64,000 nucleotides of DNA from Trogon surrucura. Its lineage: Eukaryota > Chordata > Aves > Trogoniformes > Trogonidae. Shown one piece after another: positions 55,478 through 64,000 of the stretch (positions within the stretch are counted from its first letter, which is position 1; each line of letters starts with the position of its first letter). The stretch is taken from contig JAJGST010000077.1 of assembly GCA_020746105.1 (NCBI GenBank), forward strand, positions 1 through 64,000, given 5' to 3'. Below the pieces are notes generated by a model. That model was not told the origin of the DNA and did not search any database. It saw only the letters and a list, made by a program, of their open reading frames with translations. Position numbers and translations under genes: made by a program.

Positions 55478-56465
55478 TCTCTATTAGGTTTGCCTGGACG
55501 GATTTTGGGAGGGCTGTTGGGGCTGTTGGGGTGGCATCTGCAAGAAGGTGCTACAAGTTTCCCCCGAGTCTGACAGAGCCAATGCCAGCTGGCTCCAAAG
55601 ATGGGCCCGCTGCTGGCCAAGGCTGAGCCTGTCAGTGAGGGTAGGATAGGAACTCCTCTGTGAAAACATTTTTAAGAAATGGGGAAAAAAGAACTGCACC
55701 ATACAACAACCGTCAGAGAAACAGAGGAGTGAGAATATGTGAAGATCCCAAGGTCAGTGAAGAAGGGGAGGGGAGGATGTGCTCCAGGCGCCGGAGCAGA
55801 GAGTCCCCCGGGCTGTGGTGAAGACCATGGTGAAGCGGGCTGTCCCCCTGCAGCCCATGGGTGTGACGGGACATAGATGTCCACCTGCGGCCCTTGGAGG
55901 ACCCCACGCCGGAGCAGGTGGATGCCTGAAGGGGGCTGTGGCCCGTGGGAAGCCCGCGCTGGGGTAGGTTTCTGCCAGAGCGTGTAGCCCACAGAGAGAG
56001 AGAAGCCCAGGCTGGAGCAGGCTGGCTGGCAGGACTCCTGTGATGCCGCGGGGGACTCGCACTGGAGCTGTTTCCCCTGAAGGACTGGGCCCTGTGGAGA
56101 GACTCACGTTGGGGGAGGTTATGGTGAATCGTCTCTCGTGAGAGGACTCATGTTGGAGAAAGGTGTGTGAAGATTGTCTCCCATGAGAGGGACCCCACAA
56201 TGGCCCTGGGGAAGAGTGAGGAGTCCTCCCCCGGAGAAAGAAGCAGCGGTGGAACCAACATCGGATGGACTGACCGTAACCCCCCTTCCCTGTCCCCCTG
56301 CACCGCTCGGGGGGAGGAGGTGGAGAAACCGCGATTCATGTTGAGCCCGAGAAGAAGGGAGGGATGGGGGGAAGGTGTTATTTGTTTTTAAGGTCTGTTT
56401 TTATCTCTCACTACTCTTCTCTGATTTGTTCTTTAATAAATTTAACTAATCTCTTGTGCTCTGTG
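55478..56465 (+). mobile_element. LTR, family B (inverted copy of 32395-33583)
   Basis: Plus-oriented copy. It includes GCATCTGCAAGAAG, GCTGAGCCTGTCAGTGAGGG, CAGGTGGATGCCTGAAGGGG and, near the right end, the polyadenylation signal in TCTTTAATAAATTTAACTAA (about 56430-56450). The last 30-150 bp of the family are missing. Confidence 0.75.
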
Positions 56466-56499
56466 GAGATTGCCCTTAAAGATCCGCCAGCTCTGCTCC

Positions 56500-56640
56500 C
56501 TTGTCTCTGAGGACCGTTTTCTCAGGGGGTCCTACTGACTAACTTCTTGAAGAGCTGGAAGTTTGCTGTCCTAAAATTCAGGGTCCTGACTGTGCTCCTC
56601 ATCTGGCTCGTATCACTTAGGACTGTGAACTTCACCAGCG
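56500..56640 (-). mobile_element. Short old CR1-like fragment
   Basis: CTTCTTGAAGAGCTGGAAGTT, then TCAGGGTCCTGAC, resembles the CR1 ORF2 stretch around LFKQL...RIL in reverse. Weak. Confidence 0.35.
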
Positions 56641-56949
56641 TGTTACATCAGGCATGAAGCCGTGTATGAATAGACTGGATCCAGCTGTACCTTCAATGTC
56701 ACTGCCTGCAGCTGCAAGTAGAGAGAGAAAACTAACCTCACCAAACATCCCAAAGCCTTTAAGTCTCTTTTGATTGCTCTTAGGCTACAAGTCGCAGGGG
56801 TGGACTGGGTGGGCTTTCAAAGGTCCTTTCCAAGAAGGAGGAGGCATGAGGAGGAGATGCTCTTCCTCCTTGCTATACCGGGGCATGAAAATCTTTCCTG
56901 TCACTTAGTCCCATCATTTCTATTGCTCTCATATGTCTCCCTTGGAAGT

Positions 56950-57360
56950 CAGTTTTCAGAGTCTTATGAGTTTATGAAGGACAGGTCCTGTTTAACAAAC
57001 CTGATCTCCTTCTATAACTGCGTGATCCGCTTGCTCGATGAAGGAAAGGCTGTCGATGTCATCTACCTTGACTTTAGTGAGGCATTCTCCTAGAGAAACT
57101 GACTGCTCTCGGCTTGGATGGGCACACACTCGGCTGGGTAAAAAACTGGTTGGACAGCTGAGTCCAAAGAGTTGTGGTCAACGGAGTTAAATCCAGTTGG
57201 CGGCCAGCCACGAGTGGTGTCTCCCAGGACTCAGTACTGGGACTACTCCTGTTTAGCATCTTTATTAATGAGTTGGACAAGGGGATAGAGTGCACCCTTA
57301 GTAAGTTTGCAAATGACACCAAGCTGGGTGGAAGCGTCGATCTGCTTCAGGAAGTCTAGG
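56950..57360 (+). mobile_element. CR1 LINE fragment (RT palm)
   Basis: The plus strand reads SCLTNLISFYNCVIRLLDEG, then AVDVIYLDFSEAFS, then after a stop [14 protein letters not shown] and [12 protein letters not shown], where the catalytic ADD reads AND. Broken. Confidence 0.8.
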
Positions 57361-57386
57361 AAGGAGGTGCACCAGGAATCTATCTC

Positions 57387-58344
57387 AGAATCATAGAACC
57401 ACAGAATCACATAATGTTGGGTGTTAGAAGGGACCCTGAAAGATCACCCAGTCCAACCCTCCTGCCAGAGCAGGGTCACTCAGGGCAGCCACACAGGAAT
57501 GTGTCCAGGCGGGTTTGAAAGTCTCCGGAGAAGGAGACTCCACACCCTCTCTGGACAGCCTGTGCCAGGTTCCAGCACCCTCACAGGGAGGAAGTTTCTC
57601 CTCACGTTGAGGTGGAACTTCCTATGTTCTAAATGAAACCCGTTATTTCTTGTTCTATTGCTGGGCACCACTGAGAAGAGATTGTCTCCTTCCTCTTGAC
57701 ACCCACCCCTCAGATACTTCTACACGGTAACAAGGTCCCCTCTCAGTCGTCTCCTTTCAGCGCTGAACACCCCCAGTTCTCTCAGCCTCTTCTCACAGGA
57801 GAGATGTTCAAGTCCCTTGATCACCCTCGTGGCTCTCTGTTGGACTCTCTCCAGTAGGTCCCTGTCTCTCTTGAACTGGGGAGCCCGAAACTGGACACAG
57901 TATTCCAGGTATGGTCTCACCAGGGCAGAGCAGAGGAGGAGGAGGGACCTCCCTAGACCTGCCGGACACACTTGATTCCCTCCAGGATCCCATTGGCCCT
58001 CTTGGCCCCAAGGGCACGTTGCTGTCCCAGGGACAACTCACCGTCCACTGGGACTCCGAGGTCTTTCTCCATGGGGCTGCTTTCCAGCAGGACGTTCCGG
58101 AATCTGTGCTGGTGCCTGGGCTTGTTCCTCCCCAGATGCAGGACTCTCCAGCTGTCCTTACTGCACTCCATGAGGTTCCCCTTTGCCCGGCTCTCCAGCC
58201 CGTCCAGATCTCGCTGGGTGGCAGCAACGAGACAGGTGACAGCCCTCCCGGGTGTCACCCACCCCTCCCAGTTCTGTATCATCAGCGAACTTGCTGAGGG
58301 TGTCCTCTACCCCCTCATCCAGGTCATTGACGAAGATACTGAAC
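57387..58344 (-). mobile_element. CR1 LINE 3' half
   Basis: It starts at its 3' tail (plus ATCATAGAACCACAGAATC) and reads backwards through ORF2 ([40 protein letters not shown]) up to [10 protein letters not shown]. Several frameshifts. It borders the minisatellite at 58345. Confidence 0.85.
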
Positions 58345-60140
58345 TGAACCGGACCCAGCTCCCAGTTCCTCCCTCTGACCCCCCCAGTGCTCCCAGTGCC
58401 TCCCCAGTGCTCCCACTTCCTCTCTCTGCCTCCCCCCAGTGCTCCCAGTGCCACCCCAGTGCTCCCAGTTCCCCCCTCTTGCTCCGCACAGTGCTCCCAG
58501 TGCCTCCCCAGGGCTCCCAGTTCCTCTCTCTAGCTTCCCACAGTGCTCCCAGTGCCTCCCCAGTGCTCCCAGTTCCTCCCTCTGACTTTCCACAGTGCTC
58601 CCATTGTCCCCCCAGTGCTCCCAGTTCACCTCTCTGGCTCCCCACAGTGCTCCCAGTGCCTCCCCAGTGCTCCCAGTTCCTCTCTCTGCCTCCCCCGAGT
58701 GCTCCCAATGCCCCCTCCAGTGCTCCCGGTTCCTTTCTCTCGTTCCCCCCAGTGCTCCCAGTGCCTCCTGAGTACTCCCAGTCCCTTCCTCTCGTACCCC
58801 CCAGTGCTCCCAGTGCCTCCCCAATACTCCCAGTTCCTCCCTCTGGCTCCCACCAATGCTCCCAGTGCCTCCCAGTGCTCCCACTTCCTTTCTCTCGTTC
58901 CCCCTAGTACTCCCAGTGCCTCCCCAGTGCTCCCAGTTCCTCCCTCTGGCTCCCCACAGTGCTCCCAGTGCCTCCCCAGTGCTACCAGTCCCTACCTCTC
59001 GTTCCCCCCAGTGCTCCCACGGTCTCCCCAGTACTCCCAGTTCCTCCCTCTGGCTACCCACAGTGCTTCCAGTACCCTCCAGTGCTACCAGTTCCTCCCT
59101 CTCACTCCTCCCAGTGCTCCCAGTTCCTCCCTCTGAGTCCCCTCAGTGCTCCCAGTGCCCCCACAGTGCTCCCAGTTTATCCCTCTGGTTCCCCAAAGTG
59201 CACCCAGTGCCTCCCCAGTGCTCCCAGTTACTCCCTATGACTCCACACAGTGCTCCCAGTGCCCCAACAGTGCTACCAGTGCCTCCCCAGTGCTCCCAGT
59301 TCCTTTCTCTCGTTAAGCCCAGTGCTCCCAGTGCCTCCCGAGTACTCCCAGTCCCTTCCTCTCGTACACCCCAGTGCTCCCAGTGCCTCCCCAGTGCTCC
59401 CAGTTCCTCCCTCTGGCTCCCCACAGTGCTCCCAGTGCCCCACCAGTGCTCGCAGTGCCTCCCCAGTTCTCCCAGTTCCTCCCTCTGGCTCCCCCCAGTG
59501 CTCCCAGTGCCTTCCCAGTGCTCCCAGTTCCTCTCTCTGCCTCCCCCGAGTGCTCACAGTGCCCCCTCCAGTGCTCCCAGTTCCTTTCTCTCACTCTCCC
59601 CAGTGCTCCCAGTGCCTCCCAAGTACTCCCAGTCCCTTCCTTTCGTACCCCCCAGTGCTCCCAGTGCCTCCCCAGTACTCCCATTTCCTCTCTCGGGCTA
59701 CCCACAGTGCTTCCAGTACCCTCCCAATGCTACCAGTTCCTCCCTCTGACTCCTCCCAATGCTCCCAGTTCCTCCCTCTGAGTCCCCTCAGTGCTCCCAG
59801 TGCCTCCCCAGTGGTCCCAGTTCCTCTCTGTGTCTCCCCACAGTGCTCCCAGTGCCTCCCCAGTGCTCCCAGTTCCTTTCTCTCGCTCCCCCCAGTGCTC
59901 CCAGTGTCTCCCGAGTACTCCCAGTCCCTTCCTCTCGTACCCCCCAGTGCTCCCAGTGCCTCCCCAGTGCTACCAGTCCCTTCCTCTCGTTCCCCCCAGT
60001 ACTCCCAGGGTCTACCCAGTACTCCCAGTGCTACCAGTTCCTCCCTCTGACTCCTCCCAGTGCTCCCAGTTTATCCCTCTGGCTCCCCACAGTGCTCCCT
60101 TTGCCTCCCCAGTCCTCCCAGTTCCTCTCTCTGGCTCCTG
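58345..60140. repeat. 52-bp minisatellite (CCCAGTGCTCCCAGTGCCTC type)
   Basis: About 1.8 kb, some 34 units. A unit is CAGTGCTCCCAGTGCCTCCC, CAGTGCTCCCAGTTCCTCCC, then TCTGGCTCCCCA, about 52 bp. The unit has few stops in any frame, so long meaningless frames occur on both strands. Confidence 0.92.
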
Positions 60141-60380
60141 ACCTCGACTGGCCGCCCGTACGTGACTCACAAGACAGCGCTTTAGTGGCGGCCACTCGTC
60201 CCTGCCAGCTGTCACTTGACGCAGCAGACGGCGCTTTACCAGCAGCCAGTCACGGCTACAAGCTGGCACTTCAGCCACGGATCTGGTTTTCCTGCCCGGA
60301 TTTCCCTTTCCCCTGCGCTGCTCTCCAGCAGGGCAGTGCCCAGCCTGTACCCGCACATGGGCTTCTTCTTTCCCAGGTGC
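60141..60380 (-). repeat. Copy of the GTGACGCGCT-type repeat found at 33.9-34.1 kb, inverted
   Basis: CCTGACCTCGACTGGCCGCC and GACAGCGCTTTA match the reverse complement of about 34030-34070. This is part of the inverted flanks of the gene region. Confidence 0.6.
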
Positions 60381-60384
60381 AAAA

Positions 60385-61980
60385 CTCTACCCTTGCCCTT
60401 GCTGAACTGTCTATGTTTTCTCCCCGCCCAACTCTCCGTCCTGTCCCGGTCTCTCTGAAGGGCAGCACAGCCTGCTGGGGTGTCAGCCACTCCTCCCAGT
60501 TCTGTGTCACCAGCAAACTTGCCGACAACACTCTCTAAGCCCTCGTCCAGGTCACTGATGAATATATTGAAAAGCACCGGCCCCAGCACTGACCCCTGGG
60601 GGACCCCCCCCAGACACAGGCCCCCGGCCAGACTCTGCCCCAGTGACCACAACTCTCTGGCTCCTGCCCTGCAACCAGTTCCCGACCCACCTCACTACTT
60701 GCTCATCCAGACCACTCTTCACCAGTTTACCTACGAGGATGCTGTGGGAGACGGTGTCCAGTGCCTTGCTGATGTCCAGACACACCACATCTACTGCACG
60801 GCCACCGTCCAGCCACCTGGTGATGTCTTCATAGAAGGCTCTCAGGTTGGTCAGACATGACTTCCCCTTGGCACAGCCATGCTGACTGCTCCTCGTGACC
60901 TTCTTACCCTTGATATGCCCAGAGACAGCGCCAAGGGTAAGATGTTCCATCACCTTTCCAGGGCTGGAGGTGAGGCTGACCGGTCTGTAGTTACCCGGGT
61001 CAGCCTTCCTGCCCTTCTTACAGACTGCCATGACATTCGCTGTCCTCCAGTCCTCAGGCACCTCTCCTGTTCCCCACGGCTTACCAAAGGTGATGGGAGT
61101 GGCCTGGCAATGACTCCCGCCAGCTCCCTCAGCACCCATGGATGCATCCCATCAGGGCCCATGGATTTGTGGATGTTCAAGTGTTCAAACTGATCCCTAA
61201 CCCAGTCCCCCCCAACCAGGGCAAAGTCCTCCTTTATCCTGACTTCCTCTGGGGCCTCACGGGACTGAGACTCCTCAGGACAGTCTCCAGCAGTGCAGAC
61301 AGAGGCAAAGAAGGCATTCAGCCACTCTGCCTTCTTTCTGTCCTCTGTCTCCAGGGCACCCACCCCATTCACCAGAGGGCCTGCATTGCCTCTGGGGTTA
61401 GTTTTGTCGGCGATGTCTCTGAAGAAGCCCTTTCTGTTGTCCTTGGCCTCCCTTGCAAGTTTTAATTCCAAGGAGGCTTTAGCGTTTCTGATTGCCTCCC
61501 TACACTCCCTGACAGCTGTCCTGTACTCCACCCGAGTGGCCAGCCCTTCCTTCCACAATTTATACACCCTCCCTTTCCACCTGAGTCTGCCCAGCAGATC
61601 CCTGGTTAACCACGCAGGTCTCCTGGATCCCTTTCTTGATTTCCTACCTGATGGGATGCACTGATCCTGAGCCTGGAAGAAGTGGTCTTTGAATACCGAC
61701 CAACTCTCTTGGGCCCCTTTACCTTCCAGTTCCCTGTCCCAAGGGGTTTCCCCTCGCAGTTGCTTGAAGAGGCCAAAGTTGGCCCTTCTGAAGCCCAGAG
61801 CTGCGATCCTGCTTGGTGTTCTGTTCCTACCACACAGGATCCTGAACTCCTCTTCAAGCAATTGCTTTTGGCCTCTTCAAGTAATTGCTGGTGAGCACAA
61901 GGTCCAGCAGCTCCTCTCGTGGTCGGCTCATCCGCCTTTTGCATCAAAAAGTTCTCATCGATGCACTGGAGTGTACAGAA
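60385..61980 (-). mobile_element. CR1 LINE (endonuclease end through RT)
   Basis: Minus-strand ORF2 in two long frames. 61861-60950 runs RNRTPSRIAALGFRRANFGL, WLTRDLLGRLRWKGRVYKLW, then GPDGMHPWVLRELAGVIARP. 61139-60552 and 60652-60390 run DWRTANVMAVCKKGRKADPG, VDVVCLDISKALDTVSHSIL, then VGKFAGDTELGGVA, where the catalytic ADD reads AGD. One frameshift lies near 61080. The same family as 40700-41050. Confidence 0.88.
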
Positions 61981-62157
61981 AATTACGTTGCCAGAGATCA
62001 GTGTTCACAAAGAAGACAGAGGAGTCTTAACTTTATTCGAATAAATGGAGAGTTCACCGGGGCTGCCAAGTCCCAGTGAGGTCTCTGAAATTGCTGGAGG
62101 ACGCAGCCCCCTTTTATCCTAATTTCCCGGCCGCATGAAACCCTCTCCCTTTCCCCA

Positions 62158-62360
62158 TTGACCTGCTGGGCCTCTGCAGCTGCAGCCAGAGCTTCAGCTC
62201 CAACCTCTGGCTCATCCAGCCCAGCGAGCACCGAGGCACCGACACACGGCTTCGCCATCGCCCTCGGCCGTCTTGCCCAAAGCTGAGGGCCGGTGTTGCG
62301 CTAGAACCCAGCGTTGAAGCCCCAGCGGGGCAGAGCTGAGCAGAGCTGGAGGACATGGAG
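62158..62360 (+). other. Inverted copy of the block at 34780-34975
   Basis: Almost identical, in reverse, to the DNA next to the RhoGAP gene's 3' side. The homology stops abruptly at 62158 (ATTGACCTGCTGGG). Probably the 3' remnant of a second, inverted RhoGAP-like copy. Confidence 0.65.
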
Positions 62361-62439
62361 GCTCAGAGCTGTTTCTGGGTTATTGCTTTGGGCACAGCCT
62401 GTTTGTCACCACCCTTGGCTTGGACGACTGTTCCTGTGT

Positions 62440-63110
62440 TTGTTAATGTCCAGTTAATGTGTAGTGACTGTGTTGGTGAAGGTTCATGTGTTGTTGATGT
62501 GTCGTTGATGTGTAGTTCATGTGTAGGTAAATGCTGGGAAATGTTGATATGTTCTTGATATGTTCTTACTGTTCTTAATGTGTTCTTAATGTGTAGTTAA
62601 TGTTGTTAATGTAGTTAATAAGGTTAATGTTGTTAATAATGTGTTTAATGTAGTTAACGCGTTGGTAAATGTTAATATGTTGTTAATACGTTGTTAATAC
62701 ATTGCAAATATGTTCTTTGTATGTTCTTTGTATGTTCTCTGTATGTTCTTAATGTGTAGTTTCGGTGTCGTCAATGTTGCTAATGTAGTTAATAAATTTA
62801 ATGTTATTAATGTAGTTAATGTTGTTAATGTAGTTAATTAACTTTATGAATTACTTTAACATTAACTTTATGTAGTTGATAAAGTTGATGTTCATGAAGT
62901 TACTGTAGTTAATAAAGTTAATGTTATTAATGTCGTTAATAAAGTAAATGTAGTTGATGTAGTTAATAAAGTTAATGTTATTAATGTTGTTATTGTTGTT
63001 AGTGTAGTTAATAAAGTTAATATAGTGAATAAAGTTAAAGTTGTTAATGAAGTTGCTGTTATTAATGTCGTTAATAAAGTTTATGTTAATGTTGTGGGTT
63101 TTGTTTAATA
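62440..63110. repeat. GTTAAT simple tandem repeat, inverted copy of 34190-34690
   Basis: AATGTAGTTAATGTTGTT-type units for about 670 bp, nearly C-free on the plus strand. This is the mirror of the G-poor array at 34 kb, and longer. Confidence 0.88.
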
Positions 63111-64000
63111 TGTTGTTCTCTGTGTTTGTCAGACGAGTGTTAATATGTTTGTTAATATGATTTACTGTGACACACCTAAAGTATTCAAAGGGAGAAAAAG
63201 AATGTTTGTGTGCTGTCGATGTGTTTGTTAATACGATGCACTAAGCTGTGATGCTGCTGTTTCGAGAGCAGGAAACTGTTTCAGTTTAACCACTTCAGAC
63301 TGTAGCTGTACCTAGAAATAGTCATTTCTGACAGTGGAGAAACACAATATTGAGCACAAAGCCCACGTGATCCGAGATCATAGTTGAAACAACCTCCTAT
63401 CTGCACATGATGAAGGGACGCTTCTCACAGCTCTTGTTTTCTGGTATTTCTCAATACACTTGTCTGTGGGATCTGTCAGAGCATCACACGCTGTTAGAAG
63501 AGAAATGTGCAGATCCTTTGAAGTCAGACTGTTTGAAGCCAACTCTTTTGGAAAACATTGTTGCAGTACCCTGAGTCCTGGCACAGCTCAGGCTTGTAAC
63601 GTGGGAGTGGAGCACGACCCCAGGCTTTGCACAAGTCTTAAACCTTAATTGCTGTGGCTGTTCTTTCTGGAAAAACCTCACAGAGGGGAGTTTTTGTGTG
63701 CAGCAGAAGACCCAGAAATAACAGAGAGGAACGTTCACTTTGGGCTCCTCTCTGGGGTCAGCATCATCTGGGAGAGATAAAAACACACGGGGAAAAAAAG
63801 CAGCTGATCTGGAGAAGGGATCTGGCTGAAAGTGTCTCTGCTCCAGAAACTGTTCCTGCCTCAGAGAGGGAAATGGGTGGGGTGGGGGATGTCTTTCAGC
63901 TTCGCTGAAGCAAGGGCAGAGTTATTGTCCAGTTTCTTTTTCTTTCTAGTTCTATTTTACTCTCGTTCCTGCTCTTGCATTTTGTTTGCTTCACCCAGAC
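63111..64000. other. No gene or recognised repeat seen
   Basis: About 0.9 kb without domain-like frames. The frame at 63484-63786 on the minus strand has no family resemblance I can see. Confidence 0.4.

Noticed and set aside
58345..60140. Long frames (up to about 300 codons) on both strands
   Set aside because: They are translations of a 52-bp tandem repeat that rarely forms stops; the same happens in several frames, so they are not genes.

Overview
The window is vertebrate nuclear DNA from a bird, most probably a passerine. The evidence is many CR1 LINE copies with the (ATTCTATG)-type 3' tail, a SINE made of a tRNA-Ile head and a CR1 tail (the TguSINE1 architecture), a pair of intronless bird-type olfactory receptors, several families of passerine-like LTRs, and two compact GC-rich multi-exon genes (ARHGAP20-like and PHF7/G2E3-like) from families that are multicopy in songbirds. 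There is no bacterial or phage content. Most of the window is repeat, so real cellular genes are few.

Layout. 1-2.6 kb: CR1 on the minus strand with an almost intact ORF1 (esterase). 3.3-15 kb: olfactory receptor (OR) cluster on the minus strand. It holds a 3' OR fragment and two intact 311-aa receptors in tandem duplicated units about 7 kb apart, with a solo LTR 63 bp upstream of the first receptor's start codon and a tRNA/CR1 SINE between the units. 16.66-20.49 kb: a young class II provirus (6-bp target duplication, tRNA-Lys-type primer site, nearly identical LTRs) that keeps part of gag and the env TM end but holds about 1.2 kb of apparently non-retroviral DNA where pro-pol should be. 22-23.3 kb: a 53-bp minisatellite followed by an LTR. 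24.9-32.4 kb: a decayed gammaretrovirus-like provirus on the minus strand, abutted by a 1.2-kb LTR.

34.2-34.7 kb is a G-poor ATTAAC-type tandem repeat with an inverted copy at 62.4-63.1 kb. 34.8-39.9 kb holds an ARHGAP20-like RhoGAP gene (13 exons inferred, 479 codons open). 40.4-43.8 kb is a nest of CR1 pieces, an LTR and a betaretrovirus-like (ERVK) remnant, including one 276-codon frame that crosses retroviral RT and CR1. 44.0-46.2 kb is a minisatellite with TTAGGG in most units, lying between two copies of the same LTR start. 46.3-48.3 kb is a CR1 3' end and an env/LTR fragment. 49.7-52.7 kb holds a PHF7/G2E3-like gene whose nine inferred exons join into exactly 487 open codons. 53.3-62 kb holds a retroviral PR/RT fragment, possible unrecognised exons, an LTR, CR1 copies and a second 52-bp minisatellite.

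The host genes do not form an operon or pathway. The ORs are odorant-receptor genes of a local array. The RhoGAP and PHF7-like genes are neighbours in a GC-rich region with inverted repeated flanks (32-35 kb against 55-63 kb), which suggests that the array expanded by duplication and inversion. All splice sites and identities here come from reading the sequence by eye; none were checked against a database.
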